DNA of 28,541 nucleotides from a virus: positions 1 to 28,541 of the IMG/VR virus record IMGVR_UViG_3300048065_000820; one strand, 5' to 3'. Below the pieces are notes generated by a model. It searched no databases. It was not told the origin of the DNA and was given only the letters and a program-made list of their open reading frames with translations. Below, piece by piece: positions 1-8,472 of the stretch. Positions within the stretch are counted from its first letter, which is position 1. Each line of letters begins with the position of its first letter. The position numbers and the translations under genes are program-made.

Positions 1-3000
1 TCTAGTGCTTGAGGTTTGAACAGTACCATAGTTACCAGTTACTGTATCTCTACCTACTCTGAATTCCAATGAACTACCATCAGTATAGAAATAAGTACCA
101 TTATCATTTGCGTGTCTAATTGCCCAACTTCCACCAGCATCTAATAAACCAATTTCGTTTGAATTAGTTGCGTATAGATAACCCCTAACAGAGTTACCAG
201 AAGTTGTTAACATAATTTGTGATGTAGAAGAACTACCAGAATATAATCTAAATCTAGATGATGAATCAGAATACCAATGCATTCCAGTTGCTTGGTTATA
301 TAAACCTTCACCACTATTATCGTTTCTGAACCAGTTTCTTGCGTAGATTTCAGTTGCTCTTAAACCACTATTAAAGTTTGAGAAAGATGCAGGGTCTACA
401 TAATATCCAGTATTGTTATAATCATAATAGATTGGTGAACGTACTTGTGAGAATGCATATACAATACCATTTGTATCTACTCTAAATCTTTCAGCTGATG
501 AACCATTCCATACTCTGAATCTTCTATTAGAATAGTAGTTTACATAAATATCATTTCCGTTATATGCATCAATATGGAAGTTACCACCCATATAAATTCT
601 ACCACTTCCATTAACCGAAGTTAGAGTAGCACCATTTTCAACTTGAATGTTATTTGTTCTAACATTTCTCATTCGAGCATCACCTTGTGAACTACCAAAG
701 TAGTATGCGGTGTTTTCTCTTTCGTAGAAAATGTTAGCCCTTAAATCATTCATATATGAAGTAGAAGCAAAGTTACCATAGTAACCAGTATTATTTGAAT
801 CATAGAACACATCAGCTGCTAGTGATGTTTCGGTTTTATAAATGATAGAATCTCCAGAAAAATCTGATATATTAGTTACACTTGGTGATTTATTTATATA
901 TGCCCAACTTCTAGAAGGTGTACTATCAGTATAAGTTACAGCTCTAGTAGTTCTAACTCTTGCTTTTACCTGAGTGTAGTATCTTACATCTACATAAACA
1001 GGTACATATCTAATATCTCCACTAATTGTTACAGGTGAACCAATCGTTACTCTAAAATGATTGTTACCATAGACATTAGCATCAACTAATCTTACTTGAT
1101 ATGCGTTATAATATCCCCAAAATACTTGGTATGTCTTTTTAGAACCTCTACCATAATATTGTTCGTGTAATTCTACTTCAAATGTACCAGTACCATTCCA
1201 ATCGTTCCAATCCATTGAAATCCTAGCAATTTCAAATCTACGAGCTTGAGTACCACTTGCACTTAATGTTGAGTTGATAGCTATTGTTTTATGAACATCT
1301 ATTTCATAATCATCACCTAAATCAACAGTACCATTTAAGTTTAATGTACCTTGTACAGTTAAGTTATTAAGATTAGTAAGTGAATTAGGGTCAACATAAT
1401 ATCCACTATCATTGTAATCATACATTATAGGTGTTCTAACTCTTGCGTTAAAACTACCTACTTCAGCTGAAAGTTGTGCGTTTCTAGCTCCAGTATCACC
1501 ATAGAATGTAAATTCTGCACCAGTTCCATCAGGATTAGAATCAGATACTCTAATTTCAGCATCAAATGATGTATTGATGAATCCGATTCTATTACCTGCT
1601 AAGGTAAGAGTATTCATATGAGATTGACCTGCTGGATTTACATAATATCCAGTATTATTGTAATCATAGAATTGAGTACCTCTAACATCAGAACTAAATA
1701 CTGCTCTACTTGAGATTGCTGCTCTAAATGAACCATTATTGATAATCAATAAACCATGGTCATTTAAGTTGTTAGCTCCACCTAATGAACCTGCGTTTGG
1801 ATGAGACCAATATAAACCATATGCGTTATTTGTAGCATTACCATCTTGTGCGATAGAATACTGGTCATCCATATTAAAGATAGTTTGTAATCTTGTAGAT
1901 GTATATGTACCAGTGATACCAATACCATAATTAGTCATTCTTATAGTATCGTATATTTCAATTTCGTTTACTCTTGATGTACCATTCGGATTTAGATATC
2001 TTGATGTAGTATCTTTATCATAGAATATAGATGCTCTAACATCACCCTGTCTTAATTCAGTACCACCATTAATGTACATCATCTTGTTGGTATAGAATGA
2101 ACCTCTATCGGTGTACATATGAAGATGTGAAGTATTCATTGCTCCAAAATCAACATATCCACTATTTGATTGTATTCTTAATGCGTTACTATCACCACCT
2201 TCAATGTATGGATATCTTTGGTCAGTTAAGTTATGAACATATGAAGCATTATTAGTATAACTACCATGTAATCTTAATCTACCAAGACTCTGCTCTGATT
2301 TGTAAAGTTTTAATCCACAATAATGAGTTACACCCACATTTGATGAATAATTAAAAAGAAGTACTGGTCTAGCGTATTGAGCATCTGCATGGAATCCTGT
2401 ACCTTTTATTTTTCCAGTTACTTTATACCAACCATTTGTATTAGAGTTAGTATCAAATTGATTTCCACCAGAACCCCAATATCTTTTAGAGTTACCATAT
2501 GATGATTTATTTCTATCATACATTGTCCAACCCATATATAATCTTTGGTTGCTATCACCACCATCAATTACTTTAACCCAAACTTCAAAAGTATATTGAG
2601 ATTCTTTATCAATCTTAATATATCTACCATCATCAAATCCTAAATAACCAGTAACTTTAAATGCTCCTTCTGCCGGTGCAGTACTATCATCTACTTTAGT
2701 TACCTTAGTTGATGTTGTACCAAGTTGTGCTCTTACTTCAGCATCAGTCATTGAATCAGTAATATTGTAGAATGAACCATTCTCAATATTTGCTACATAA
2801 TTTTCAAGATTACCACCAGTAAGAACGTTGTATCCACCAACAGTTAATCCGTTAAATACAGAAGTTCCAGCAGGATTTGCGTAATAGTTTGTATCATTTC
2901 TATCATACATTATAGGAACATCAAGTCTAGAATTAATCAGAACTTGTCCATCTCCTCTAATGATTTGATTCCATGTACCACCTAAACCACCATCTCTGAA

Positions 3001-6000
3001 TGAAATATCTTCACCACCTGATGTTGCTATAATTAAATGAGCATCGTTTGTATCAGTTGCTTGAAGATATCCTCTTTGATTTCCAGCTGATGTGTATAAA
3101 TAAATTGGTGCTCCACTTTCTAATCTTAACTGATTATTAATTTCAGTACGATACATTTGTGTAGTACCATCTCCATGAAAGTAATATCCACTATTATTTG
3201 AATCATAGAAAATAGGTGCTCTGGATGATGCGGATGACCAACTATTACCTGATGTATCTACTCTGAATCTAAATGTAGTACCTTGAGTAAATTGTAAATT
3301 ACCCGATGAATTACTCATATTATCAGGAGATTCATAGATTCTCCAATCATTACCATTTAACCATTGGATACCTTCACTAGCACCAGGATCATTTATTGTA
3401 ATATGATTAACATTACTTAAAGTACCATTATTCATATTGATATTCAACATCGAAGATGTTCCAGCTGGGTCTACATATCTTCCCGTATTATTTGTATCAT
3501 AAAAGATTGGTGCACGAACACTATCATTAAATTGTCCTAAACCAGCAGCTGAGATACTAGCAGCATTACCACTACCCACTCTTCTGAATATCCAACCTCT
3601 ATTAGAAGTGTTACTCATTGTAAAGTATGTAGCCCAATCACCAGTTACACCACCATGTGTTCCTAAACTTGTACCTGTGAATAAAATACCATAAGTAGGT
3701 TCACCTGCTGAATATCCTCCATATAAAGATATACCATCTCTTGTTCCACTACTACTATTGTTTATACCAAAGTGATTAACATTGAGATTATTTAAATTTG
3801 ATGTAGATGCGAAATCACCATAATATCCAGTATCATTTACATCATTAAATCTACTAGCCCAAAATTCACCAGTTGAATAAAGAATTTTATTATTTCTTAC
3901 TCTTAGGTAAGTACCATCGGTCATATACCAACCACCACCCCATCCGAATCCAAGTTCTTCATCTTTAAGGAATGTTGATGTACCTCTACCAATTACAATA
4001 GCATCGTTATTATTTTTTAACTGAATTGAACCATCGATATGTAGTACATTATTAGTATTTGAACCTACTATTGGAGTATTATCGTTTATAGTATATGTTG
4101 GTGATGCATCTCCAACAATTAATTGTCCTTCAGTATATGTTTGAGTACTCGAATCCCCTAATTCTACTTTATCTGGGTCAGTACCTTCATCCATTCTTAT
4201 GATATTTCTACCACCAGCTACTAATTGTAAATCATCTCCTCTAAATCTAACATAAGTGTTATCATCACCATTATGTCTAATATATTCGTTTACTCTTAAC
4301 TGAGAGAATACTACTGAATCGGATGTACGAACATTTTGATTCATTGCGTACAATTCGTTTGCACCATGACCAGTATTTACAGTTGCGAATGTTACTGCGT
4401 CAGTTGTACGAACATTTTGATTCATTAGATAAACCTCAGTTGTACCTTGTCCAGTGTTGATATTTGCAGCAGTTATTGTACCATTAAAGTCTACTTGGCT
4501 ATTTGCATAAGAATAGCTAAATACTTCTGTATTTGTTCCGGCTTCCCTTCTAAAGAAAGTAATTCGGTCAGAACCCTCACCACTAATAAATGCAGGTGAA
4601 TTATCTCCATTATAAGAAATACCACCACCATATGTTGCAGATTGTCCTACATAAAGATAACCTGTACCTTGACCACTACCATAAGCCTCAAATCCAGCAC
4701 GATATGAATCTCCTGCTAGTACTTGAATAGCAGTATTTGATTGTTTAGATGTAGTTCCTGCTACAATATTTCCAAGAGCCTCTAAATGAGAATCAGCAAT
4801 CCAACTATCTCTACTTTCATTCCAAATAAATTGTTTAGTTGCTGATGAACCTCTTAAAACTTCAATACCAGCATTCTCCGATGGAGTACCTGATGTAAAG
4901 TTTGAATTAAGAGTAATAATATTATCTGCTAACTGAATAGTTTCGGTATTCACAATTGTTTGAGTACCTGTTACATTCAGATTACCTGTTATGTTTAGAG
5001 TTGTTCCATCAAAAGTAAGATTACTTTCAACAGTTCCGTTTGGTGCTGAACCATTAAGTGTAATTACACCATTATTAGTAGTACCAGTTAATGCTAATAA
5101 ACCAGAAGAACCTCCACTACCAGAAGTACCACTAGAACCAGAAGAACCTGATGTTCCTCCAGAACCACTTGTACCCCCAGAACCACTTGTTCCTCCAGAG
5201 CCGGATGTACCTCCACTACCTGAAGTTCCACTACTTCCACTTGAACCAGATGTACCACCACTACCAGCAGTACCAGATGAACCAGAAGAACCTGATGTTC
5301 CTCCACTTCCCCCAGTTCCAGAAGTTCCACTACTTCCAGCTGAACCACTCGTTCCTCCACTACCTGATGTACCAGATGAACCAGATGAACCTCCACTTCC
5401 TGATGTTCCACCACTTCCACTTGTTCCACTTGAACCAGAAGAACCTGATGTTCCATCATCTCCATCTACACCTTGTTCTCCATCAGCACCAGTTGCTCCA
5501 CTTGTACCTGATGAACCTCCACTACCTGCAGTACCTGATGAACCACCACTACCACTTGTTCCAGAACTTCCACTTGAACCCGATGAACCAGAAGAACCTG
5601 ATGTTCCTCCACTACCACTCGTTCCACTTGAACCCGATGAACCAGATGTACCCGGCGTACCACCCTCACCAGCAGCACCATCTCTACCAGATGTACCACT
5701 ACTTCCAGATGTACCAGATGAACCAGATGAACCCGATGTTCCATCTTCACCAGATGTACCACTTGAGCCGGATGAACCAGATGAACCACTTGAACCAGAA
5801 GTTCCTCCACTACCAGAAGTACCAGGTGTACCACCTTCACCAGCAGCACCATCTTCACCTGAAGAACCAGATGAACCAGATGTACCACTTGAACCAGAAG
5901 TTCCTCCACTTCCTGATGTACCATCAGTACCATCTACACCAGATGTACCATCATCACCATCAGCACCATCAACACCATCAGCTCCATCGTTACCTGATGA

Positions 6001-7275
6001 ACCAGATGAACCACTTGAACCAGAGGTTCCACCAGAACCACTACTTCCTCCACTTCCGCTTGTTCCACCACTTCCGCTTGTTCCTCCAGAACCAGAAGTT
6101 CCACCACTTCCACTTGTTCCACCACTTCCAGATGTACCAGAAGAACCTGATGTTCCACCAGAACCACTTGTTCCACCAGAACCACTTGTTCCACCACTAC
6201 CTGAGGTTCCTTCAGAACCATCAGTACCAGAACTACCACCAGAACCACTTGTCCCTCCAGAACCAGAAGTACCTGAAGAACCAGAAGTTCCTCCAGTTCC
6301 AGCAGTTCCACTTGAACCTGAAGAACCAGATGTACCTCCACTACCGGAAGTACCACTTGTACCCGATGTACCAGCAGTACCAGCTGCAGGTTCCCATCCA
6401 CCAGCAGTATAACGATAAATGTTAGTATCTGAAGTGTTATAATATAATTGTCCAACTACACCACCAGAAGGTGCTGAATTAAAGACTGGAATTACTACCG
6501 AATCTTTAATTAATACTGAACCTGTAAATTGGTGTGTATCGGTTGATTCATCACCAAACACATTCGAACCCGATGCGTAAATTACTGATGATGAAATAAA
6601 TGTTGTTAATAATTCTTGAGAAGTTATTCTTCCCGCTACTGATAAATTATTACCAATAGTTAAATTGTTTTGTATATCTGCTGAACCTGTTACTGTTAAA
6701 TCGGTTCCTACTTGTGCAGTTGCTTTGAATATACTACTACCAGTTACGATAAGATAATCCCTTACAGTTACACCAGCTTCTACTCTTAAACCACCATCAG
6801 GTGAAATTATAGCTTCTACTGAACCTGATTTTAATCTATCTATATCACCTAATGCATCAGCTGGGATGTTGTATAATCCACCACCATCACCTCTATATAT
6901 CGATGCTGACATTTCACCTTCAATATCAATATCTCCAGTTGATGTTACATTACCATCTATGTTTGTAGGTACATTTACTTCGAATGAAGTACCATTTAAA
7001 ACTGATGCGGTTGCTGAACCTTCAGCTATTCTACCAATATCACCAGTAAGTGCAGTAGTTGGAATACTTTCTAATTGAGAACCATCTCCTTTGAATGAAC
7101 CAGTAAAAGAACCAGTAAATGATGATGCAGTTATTCCGCTTTCAACATTCAAAGACGTATTAATATCAACCGATGAGGTTGATATGTTTAATTGTTCTAC
7201 ACCTTGAACATCAATCGAAAGTAAACTTTGACTGACCTGATTGATTCCGTTTGGGTTCTTTCCTCCGTATTCCAT
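1..7275 (-). CDS. Giant collagen-stalk tail-fibre-like protein (3' end beyond left edge)
   Basis: The minus frame from ATG at 7275 stays open for exactly 2,425 codons to base 1; I checked nearly every line outside the Gly-X-Y stretch for in-frame stops and found none. The start fits an AGAGG three bases upstream and begins MEYGGKNPNGINQ. Domains seen: residues 1-295, SGS-rich beta segments with two FNIP-type modules (QLESIP and GLYNIP) and a GSNVFGDESTDTHQFTGSV motif; about 295-725, a Gly-X-Y stalk; 725-1140, a fibre region with two MNQNVRT repeats; 1140-2300, nine copies of a YD-NNTGYY-DP motif separating variable beta segments, with two larger inserts near 1526-1667 and 1993-2115. YD-NNTGYY-DP repeats are familiar from marine phage long tail fibres. 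The likely role is a trimeric receptor-binding fibre. The distal tip, and any chaperone or variable domain, lies outside the window. The frame is certain; the fibre role is inferred from repeat families. Confidence 0.9.
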   Translation of the reverse strand, partial: MEYGGKNPNGINQVSQSLLSIDVQGVEQLNISTSSVDINTSLNVESGITASSFTGSFTGSFKGDGSQLESIPTTALTGDIGRIAEGSATASVLNGTSFEVNVPTNIDGNVTSTGDIDIEGEMSASIYRGDGGGLYNIPADALGDIDRLKSGSVEAIISPDGGLRVEAGVTVRDYLIVTGSSIFKATAQVGTDLTVTGSADIQNNLTIGNNLSVAGRITSQELLTTFISSSVIYASGSNVFGDESTDTHQFTGSVLIKDSVVIPVFNSAPSGGVVGQLYYNTSDTNIYRYTAGGWEPAAGTAGTSGTSGTSGSGGTSGSSGSSGTAGTGGTSGSSGTSGSGGTSGSGGSSGTDGSEGTSGSGGTSGSGGTSGSGGTSGSSGTSGSGGTSGSGGTSGSGGTSGSGGTSGSGGSSGSGGTSGSSGSSGSSGNDGADGVDGADGDDGTSGVDGTDGTSGSGGTSGSSGTSGSSGSSGEDGAAGEGGTPGTSGSGGTSGSSGSSGSSGSSGTSGEDGTSGSSGSSGTSGSSGTSGRDGAAGEGGTPGTSGSSGSSGTSGSGGTSGSSGSSGSSGSSGTSGSGGSSGTAGSGGSSGTSGATGADGEQGVDGDDGTSGSSGSSGTSGSGGTSGSGGSSGSSGTSGSGGTSGSAGSSGTSGTGGSGGTSGSSGSSGTAGSGGTSGSSGSSGTSGSGGTSGSGGTSGSGGTSGSGGTSGSSGSSGTSGSGGSSGLLALTGTTNNGVITLNGSAPNGTVESNLTFDGTTLNITGNLNVTGTQTIVNTETIQLADNIITLNSNFTSGTPSENAGIEVLRGSSATKQFIWNESRDSWIADSHLEALGNIVAGTTSKQSNTAIQVLAGDSYRAGFEAYGSGQGTGYLYVGQSATYGGGISYNGDNSPAFISGEGSDRITFFRREAGTNTEVFSYSYANSQVDFNGTITAANINTGQGTTEVYLMNQNVRTTDAVTFATVNTGHGANELYAMNQNVRTSDSVVFSQLRVNEYIRHNGDDNTYVRFRGDDLQLVAGGRNIIRMDEGTDPDKVELGDSSTQTYTEGQLIVGDASPTYTINDNTPIVGSNTNNVLHIDGSIQLKNNNDAIVIGRGTSTFLKDEELGFGWGGGWYMTDGTYLRVRNNKILYSTGEFWASRFNDVNDTGYYGDFASTSNLNNLNVNHFGINNSSSGTRDGISLYGGYSAGEPTYGILFTGTSLGTHGGVTGDWATYFTMSNTSNRGWIFRRVGSGNAASISAAGLGQFNDSVRAPIFYDTNNTGRYVDPAGTSSMLNINMNNGTLSNVNHITINDPGASEGIQWLNGNDWRIYESPDNMSNSSGNLQFTQGTTFRFRVDTSGNSWSSASSRAPIFYDSNNSGYYFHGDGTTQMYRTEINNQLRLESGAPIYLYTSAGNQRGYLQATDTNDAHLIIATSGGEDISFRDGGLGGTWNQIIRGDGQVLINSRLDVPIMYDRNDTNYYANPAGTSVFNGLTVGGYNVLTGGNLENYVANIENGSFYNITDSMTDAEVRAQLGTTSTKVTKVDDSTAPAEGAFKVTGYLGFDDGRYIKIDKESQYTFEVWVKVIDGGDSNQRLYMGWTMYDRNKSSYGNSKRYWGSGGNQFDTNSNTNGWYKVTGKIKGTGFHADAQYARPVLLFNYSSNVGVTHYCGLKLYKSEQSLGRLRLHGSYTNNASYVHNLTDQRYPYIEGGDSNALRIQSNSGYVDFGAMNTSHLHMYTDRGSFYTNKMMYINGGTELRQGDVRASIFYDKDTTSRYLNPNGTSRVNEIEIYDTIRMTNYGIGITGTYTSTRLQTIFNMDDQYSIAQDGNATNNAYGLYWSHPNAGSLGGANNLNDHGLLIINNGSFRAAISSRAVFSSDVRGTQFYDYNNTGYYVNPAGQSHMNTLTLAGNRIGFINTSFDAEIRVSDSNPDGTGAEFTFYGDTGARNAQLSAEVGSFNARVRTPIMYDYNDSGYYVDPNSLTNLNNLTVQGTLNLNGTVDLGDDYEIDVHKTIAINSTLSASGTQARRFEIARISMDWNDWNGTGTFEVELHEQYYGRGSKKTYQVFWGYYNAYQVRLVDANVYGNNHFRVTIGSPVTISGDIRYVPVYVDVRYYTQVKARVRTTRAVTYTDSTPSRSWAYINKSPSVTNISDFSGDSIIYKTETSLAADVFYDSNNTGYYGNFASTSYMNDLRANIFYERENTAYYFGSSQGDARMRNVRTNNIQVENGATLTSVNGSGRIYMGGNFHIDAYNGNDIYVNYYSNRRFRVWNGSSAERFRVDTNGIVYAFSQVRSPIYYDYNNTGYYVDPASFSNFNSGLRATEIYARNWFRNDNSGEGLYNQATGMHWYSDSSSRFRLYSGSSSTSQIMLTTSGNSVRGYLYATNSNEIGLLDAGGSWAIRHANDNGTYFYTDGSSLEFRVGRDTVTGNYGTVQTSSTR
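930..1300 (-). other. Inserted beta-rich domain in the left fibre (residues about 1993-2115)
   Basis: Between two YD-NNTGYY repeats lies a roughly 120-residue segment, from VHKTIAINSTLSASGTQARR through FEIARISMDWNDWNGTG and ELHEQYYGRGSKKTYQVFWG to VYVDVRYYTQVKARVRTT. It is rich in aromatics and alternating hydrophobics, unlike the SGS-rich surroundings, so it is probably a compact beta-sandwich placed on the shaft. I do not recognise a catalytic motif. Glycan or receptor binding is a guess from its place on the fibre. Confidence 0.5.
2275..2700 (-). other. Carbohydrate-binding-like jelly-roll insert (residues about 1526-1667)
   Basis: This insert makes the largest gap between YD-NNTGYY repeats. 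It reads AFKVTGYLGFDDGRYIKIDK, then SQYTFEVWVKVIDGGDSNQR, then LYMGWTMYDRNKSSYGNSKR, then GWYKVTGKIKGTGFH and RPVLLFNYSSN. The pattern (a disclosed property, 'Y-F-E-V-W-V-K', then 'G-W-Y-K-V-T-G', then an aromatic-rich strand) resembles CBM-type or concanavalin-like beta-sandwich modules on adhesins. The assignment rests on pattern only; I see no definite ligand residues. Confidence 0.45.
5101..6395 (-). repeat. Gly-X-Y collagen-like stalk in the left fibre gene
   Basis: About 430 residues have glycine at every third position, mostly GTS, GSS and GSG triplets. Unlike the stalks of the 3,720-residue protein, this one carries acidic blocks: GNDGADGVDGADGDDG near 5930-5990, GADGEQGVDGDDG near 5445-5495, and two copies of DGAAGEGGTPG near 5650-5690 and 5821-5860. 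The two DGAAGEGGTPG copies lie about 171 bp apart, pointing to an internal duplication. The few prolines are in these blocks. Gly-X-Y repeats in phage fibres are known to form trimeric stalks. Confidence 0.9.
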
Positions 7276-7285
7276 TAACCTCTAT

Positions 7286-7618
7286 TTATGATATCTCTAA
7301 TACTGATAAAATAACATCTGCTGAATTATCAACATTTGATGTTACAGTTATCGAATCACTTGCTTCTAAAACTACTTTTTGGTCACCACCAACTAAAACT
7401 GCCGATGAACCATTTGGTATAACTGCTCCTTTTACTAAATATTTAGTAACTCCAGCAGAACTATCAGTTATTTGTACATCTACATAAATATTTGTAGATA
7501 TAATATTAGCTACATTTACACCAATAACAGTAGTTGCTGTAGCAGCTGGTGTTGTGTAAACACCTAAACCACCTGTTCCTGCAGGTCCTTTTATACTATT
7601 TTTAAATACATTTGCCAT
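7286..7618 (-). CDS. Small virion protein, 110 aa
   Basis: The protein runs MANVFKNSIKGPAG..., then VYTTPAATATTVIGVNVAN, DVQITDSS, KGAVIPNGSSAVLVGGDQKV and ends DVILSVLEIS. It looks like one small beta-sandwich with no signal peptide or membrane segment. From memory, near-identical small proteins are common among structural genes of marine T4-like phages, usually unnamed; I infer a capsid, neck or tail decoration role without direct proof. The start is supported by AGGA seven bases upstream. That Shine-Dalgarno overlaps the end of the upstream gene, four bases away, suggesting coupled translation. Its two halves match the two ends of the 286-residue protein at 20596-21456, making them paralogues. 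Confidence 0.88.
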   Translation of the reverse strand: MANVFKNSIKGPAGTGGLGVYTTPAATATTVIGVNVANIISTNIYVDVQITDSSAGVTKYLVKGAVIPNGSSAVLVGGDQKVVLEASDSITVTSNVDNSADVILSVLEIS

Positions 7619-7622
7619 ATCT

Positions 7623-7955
7623 TTATCCTAATGCTATTGAAAATGCCAACGCAGAATCTAATACATCTACACCTTCAACTGTAAATGCGTTTCCATTTGT
7701 TACATTTATTGAACCACTTATTTGAACTGAACCACTATTGATGATATTTATTCCACCATCAGTATTTTCCGTACCAACATTTAATGTCTGTCTAACAACT
7801 AAATCCGTAAATTCAGCTTGTTGAACAGTAATATCTCCAATAAATGAACCACTAAGTGAACCAGTAAACGAACCAGTAAACGAACCACTCAAATCAGCAT
7901 ATGCCGATGGAGCTTGTGTAATCGAACCGGAAAAACTGGGTTGGTCTATTCTCAT
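7623..7955 (-). CDS. SGS-rich small structural protein, 110 aa
   Basis: The sequence begins MRIDQPSFSGSITQAPSAYA, continues LSGSFTGSFTGSLSGSF with alternating SGSF/TGSF units, then IGDITVQQAEFTDLVVRQTL and SGSVQISGSINVTNGNAF. These SGS/TGS units match the beta repeats of both fibre giants, so it is probably another fibre or baseplate component, perhaps a minimal unit of that repeat family. It has no recognisable enzymatic motif and no membrane segment. AAGG sits about 11 bases before the ATG. A 52-nt gap separates it from the gene upstream, the longest gap in the window. The function is unknown. Confidence 0.85.
   Translation of the reverse strand: MRIDQPSFSGSITQAPSAYADLSGSFTGSFTGSLSGSFIGDITVQQAEFTDLVVRQTLNVGTENTDGGINIINSGSVQISGSINVTNGNAFTVEGVDVLDSALAFSIALG
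7626..7629 (-). promoter_or_regulatory. Shine-Dalgarno AGGA overlapping an upstream stop
   Basis: AGGA ends seven bases before the ATG at 7618 and sits inside the last codons of the 7623-7955 gene. This supports that start and suggests translational coupling. Confidence 0.75.
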
Positions 7956-8007
7956 GTGATAATTACCTTTTCTTTGATATAAATATTAAATAAATATCTT
8001 TTAACTT

Positions 8008-8466
8008 CTAAGAAGGTTTGTTTGGCCAAGTAATATCGTATGGGTCTGATTGTGTTGTTACATCTCTTAGTGATTGTCTGTAAGTTTGCCAATCGGTTAG
8101 TGATGAACCTGTTATTGGTGAATCTTGAAATTGTGTCCAATCTGACTCCGATAATAAAGTATTTCTCGTACTTCTTATTTCTGACCATTTGATTTCCTTT
8201 CTTTTGTTTATTGTTTCAGTATCCGCATCAGTTATTTCATATGTTTGTATATAAACCGAACCAGATAAAGTAGGTGTAACTTCAGTTACATCCTTTGTAT
8301 CATCAGTATCGTACCCACTACTTTTCAACTCAACTGGATATACATTGTATGATTGTAATAAATCATTACTTATCGTTGTTGGAAAACTAATGGTAGGATT
8401 CTCATTCTTTAATATTTGAATGGAATATGGATAAATTATTGTTGAACCTGAAACTTTTAAGTACAT
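8008..8466 (-). CDS. Phage tail-assembly-chaperone-like protein, 152 aa
   Basis: The C-terminal half carries the signature of the phage tail assembly chaperone-like family: IRSTRNTLLSESDWTQ (residues 97-112), then LTDWQTYRQSLRDV (123-136) and DPYDITWPNKP near the end. The conserved pattern is R-RN-LL-E-DW-Q, W--YRQ-LRD and a final WP--P. The N-terminal 90 residues (MYLKVSGSTIIYPYSIQILK...) are predicted mostly beta and I do not recognise them. In phages such proteins often lie beside tail-fibre genes and are thought to assist folding or attachment of fibres; here it sits between two giant fibre genes, which fits. The Shine-Dalgarno is weak (AAAGA close to the ATG), and the gap to the preceding gene is six bases, again suggesting coupling. 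Confidence 0.85.
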   Translation of the reverse strand: MYLKVSGSTIIYPYSIQILKNENPTISFPTTISNDLLQSYNVYPVELKSSGYDTDDTKDVTEVTPTLSGSVYIQTYEITDADTETINKRKEIKWSEIRSTRNTLLSESDWTQFQDSPITGSSLTDWQTYRQSLRDVTTQSDPYDITWPNKPS

Positions 8467-8472
8467 ATCTTT

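Larger units (their letters stand above)
380..3870 (-). repeat. Nine YD-NNTGYY-DP fibre repeats
   Basis: Within the left giant gene the motif PIFYDSNNTGYYVDP and variants recur nine times, at about 403, 790, 1411, 1651, 2011, 2902, 3199, 3489 and 3830. Variants include VFYDSNNTGYYGNF, PIMYDYNDSGYYVDP, SIFYDKDTTSRYLNP, PIMYDRNDTNYYANP and RFNDVNDTGYYGDF. Spacing ranges from 240 to 891 bp because inserted segments differ in size. The consensus is usually preceded by VRAP or VRTP and followed by a short beta segment such as SFSNFNSGL. I recognise this from marine phage tail fibres, where it probably marks a repeated beta-structural joint along the shaft. Confidence 0.85.

Noticed and set aside
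4991-6412. A 473-codon plus-strand frame rich in PPEPLVP and PDEP
   Set aside because: It is the exact complement of the Gly-X-Y stalk; glycine, serine and threonine codons read backwards as proline, valine and glutamate. The minus frame continues on both sides into recognisable domains.
1-7275. A diversity-generating retroelement target in the left fibre
   Set aside because: No reverse transcriptase or template repeat is present, and the C-terminus where a variable region would lie is outside the window.
7978-7985. TATAAATA late-promoter cores at 7978-7985 and 21463-21470
   Set aside because: Both are on the plus strand, against all genes in the window. No plus-strand gene follows.
7956-8007. 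Inverted repeat GATAT...ATATC in the 52-nt gap as a terminator
   Set aside because: The stem is five A/T-rich pairs with no GC and no clear U-tract, too weak for a rho-independent terminator.
7952-8188. A 78-codon minus frame (MVRNKKYEKYF...)
   Set aside because: It overlaps the well-supported chaperone-like gene in another frame and has no recognisable domain.
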